5,139 bases of DNA, from NCBI GenBank assembly GCA_026394025.1, contig JAPKZC010000082.1:1-5139 (forward strand), written 5' to 3'. The notes under the pieces were generated by a model. The model was not told where the DNA came from. It saw only the letters and a list, made by a program, of their open reading frames with translations, and did no database searches. The translations under genes were made by a program, and so were the position numbers. The first letter of the stretch is position 1, and each line of letters begins with the position of its first letter. The stretch is from Candidatus Solibacter sp. (lineage in GTDB: Bacteria > Acidobacteriota > Terriglobia > Bryobacterales > Bryobacteraceae). Shown piece after piece: positions 3,959-5,139 of this stretch.

Positions 3959-5139
3959 CTAGAACGTCAACTTCAAGGCAAGCTGGATCTGCCGCTGCGG
4001 GCTGGCAGTTTTGATGGTGGCAAACGATGCGCTCGAAATGTTGCAGTCCGGGGTTCCGAAGTTGGTGTGATTCAGGAAATTGAAAAACTCCGACCGGAAC
4101 TGCAAGGCCATGCCTTCGCGCGCCGGGATCTTGAAACTCTTATTCACGCCCAGATCCCATTGCCAGAAGTTCGGACCGCGCATCGCGTTGCGTCCCAGGT
4201 TGCCGTACGGCGCGCTGGCGGTGGGCATCGCAAACGCGGCCTTGTTCCAGTACTGATCGTTCTGGGCAACCCCGGTGGGACGTGTGGTGTCGCCCACGAT
4301 GTTGGGGCGCTGCGAGGCCACGCCGCGGTAATCGGCCAGACGGCCGGTGCCATCCAGCGCCGCCGCCGGCGTGTAGACGATATTCAAGGGCACTCCGGTG
4401 TTCATGGAGTGGATAGTGTTGAGCGCCCAGCCCCCCAAAATGGCATCCAGCGGACCGCCCCAGCTTGCGCCGAACTGGCGGCCCTTGCCGAACGGGAGTT
4501 GATAAAGAATGCTGGTGACGTTCATCAGCTTGACATCGTATGCGGAGGGTCCGCGTTCCGCCTTCAGGTTATAGATGTTCTGCGGATTGGCGAGGGCATA
4601 TCCCGAGGGATTCTCCAGCGATTGCTCGGAGTTGCCCATCGCCTTGGCCCAGGTGAACGAGTTGAGGAAGTACAGCCCGGAAGCGAAGCGCCGCTCCACG
4701 CGGGCCGAGAAACCGTTGTACGTGGTCTGGCCGGACGGGTTCACCCAGGTGATGGCCCCGAAGCTCTGGTTGGGCCGCCGCGGCTGGATTCCAAGCGACG
4801 CGCCCGGCAGGTTGGGCAGCGCCTGATTGTAGTCGGCCAAGATCGGCAGGCGTACCCCATGGCTGCCGGTGTAACCGATCTCCAGCACCCAGTGCTTCAC
4901 CAATTCCCGCTGCACCGAGGCAAACCAATTCTGGACGTAAGGCCACCGGGTATCGCGTGGGATGTACGCCACGTTGGCGTTGACAGGGTTGAAGCTGGCG
5001 GGGCTGTCGAGGCTTGCGGGGAAGCCGGCTTGGGTGGTGATGAAGCTGGCGGGAACCGCTCCGCCGGCGGGAATCGACTGGTTGATGGTGCCGATGACTA
5101 CTTGCGGGCCGTTGATGCCGAGCTCATCGGCGCTGCCCA
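3959..5139 (-). CDS. Oar-like TonB-dependent receptor, C-terminal barrel part
   Basis: The frame is open from the right edge to the TAG at 3959-3961, giving about 392 residues. GTG 4972 is an internal Val codon, because 55 more in-frame codons without a stop precede it. The sequence is that of a late outer-membrane beta-barrel: repeated amphipathic strands with aromatic girdles. Landmarks, numbered from the GTG at 4972, include RDTRWPYVQNWFASVQREL (6-24), EIGYTGSHGVRLP, GQTTYNGFSARVERRF, LNSFTWAKAMGNSE, ILYQLPFGKGRQFG, LGGWALNTIHSMNTGVPLNI, YGNLGRNAMRGPNFWQWDLG, FRSEFFNFLNHTNFGTPD and the final LALKLTF. The terminal Phe after alternating hydrophobic residues is the usual signal for BAM-mediated insertion. 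In acidobacteria such proteins are about 1,000-1,200 residues with an N-terminal CarboxypepD_reg/Cna-B-like domain and plug, which would lie outside the window. The substrate is unknown; roles in glycan or peptide uptake or surface adhesion have been suggested for the family. Confidence 0.88.
   Translation of the reverse strand, partial: GSADELGINGPQVVIGTINQSIPAGGAVPASFITTQAGFPASLDSPASFNPVNANVAYIPRDTRWPYVQNWFASVQRELVKHWVLEIGYTGSHGVRLPILADYNQALPNLPGASLGIQPRRPNQSFGAITWVNPSGQTTYNGFSARVERRFASGLYFLNSFTWAKAMGNSEQSLENPSGYALANPQNIYNLKAERGPSAYDVKLMNVTSILYQLPFGKGRQFGASWGGPLDAILGGWALNTIHSMNTGVPLNIVYTPAAALDGTGRLADYRGVASQRPNIVGDTTRPTGVAQNDQYWNKAAFAMPTASAPYGNLGRNAMRGPNFWQWDLGVNKSFKIPAREGMALQFRSEFFNFLNHTNFGTPDCNISSASFATIKTASPQRQIQLALKLTF

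Noticed and set aside
4970..4972. GTG 4972 as the start of the receptor gene
   Set aside because: The frame stays open to the window edge with barrel-like sequence (for example TTQAGFPASLDSPASFNP) just before it, and no ribosome site is seen.
1..5139. CRISPR array, tRNA or rRNA genes, riboswitch
   Set aside because: No spaced array of repeats, no tRNA cloverleaf or rRNA-like stretch, and no recognisable riboswitch core were found on reading either strand.

Overview
The window looks like chromosomal DNA from a GC-rich Gram-negative bacterium, most likely an acidobacterium of the Solibacter/Bryobacter type. Two things suggest this. The right edge encodes the barrel end of an Oar-like TonB-dependent receptor, a family greatly expanded in Acidobacteria. 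The left edge encodes the C-terminal half of a GT-C membrane glycosyltransferase of a type common in the same group. The assignment comes from recalled family features, not from a search.

Layout, left to right. (1) At 2-790 (+) is the 3' part of a GT39/PMT-like membrane glycosyltransferase. (2) At 907-1582 (+) is a VapB/VapC-type toxin-antitoxin pair: an AbrB-fold antitoxin overlaps a PIN-domain toxin by 17 bp. A small inverted repeat, a possible operator, lies just upstream. (3) At 1592-1731 is a detached copy of the last 45 codons and stop of glpD, in minus orientation. (4) At 1781-2268 (-) is a second, unrelated toxin-antitoxin-like pair: a RelE/ParE-fold toxin and a small helical partner that overlap by 4 bp. 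(5) At 2309-3871 (-) is an intact glpD, the FAD-dependent glycerol-3-phosphate dehydrogenase. (6) At 3885-3920 is a short 8-bp-periodic repeat upstream of glpD. (7) At 3959-5139 (-) is the C-terminal part of the TonB-dependent receptor, which runs off the right edge.

The most unusual feature is the 140-bp direct repeat, 135/140 identical by hand alignment with no gaps, that brackets the second toxin-antitoxin pair. On the minus strand the order is intact glpD, antitoxin, toxin, orphan glpD tail. This is the arrangement expected when DNA enters the 3' end of a gene, supplies a replacement tail and leaves the old tail behind. Four of the five differences are silent and the fifth is Leu to Met, so the two tails probably diverged while both were still parts of working genes. 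No integrase or transposase is visible, so the mechanism is open.

The genes do not form one pathway. GlpD feeds glycerol 3-phosphate electrons to quinone; the glycosyltransferase and the receptor concern the envelope; the two small pairs look like stability or stress modules gathered at the glpD 3' end. The PIN toxin has Asn where the family normally has a catalytic Asp, so it may be inactive or weakened.
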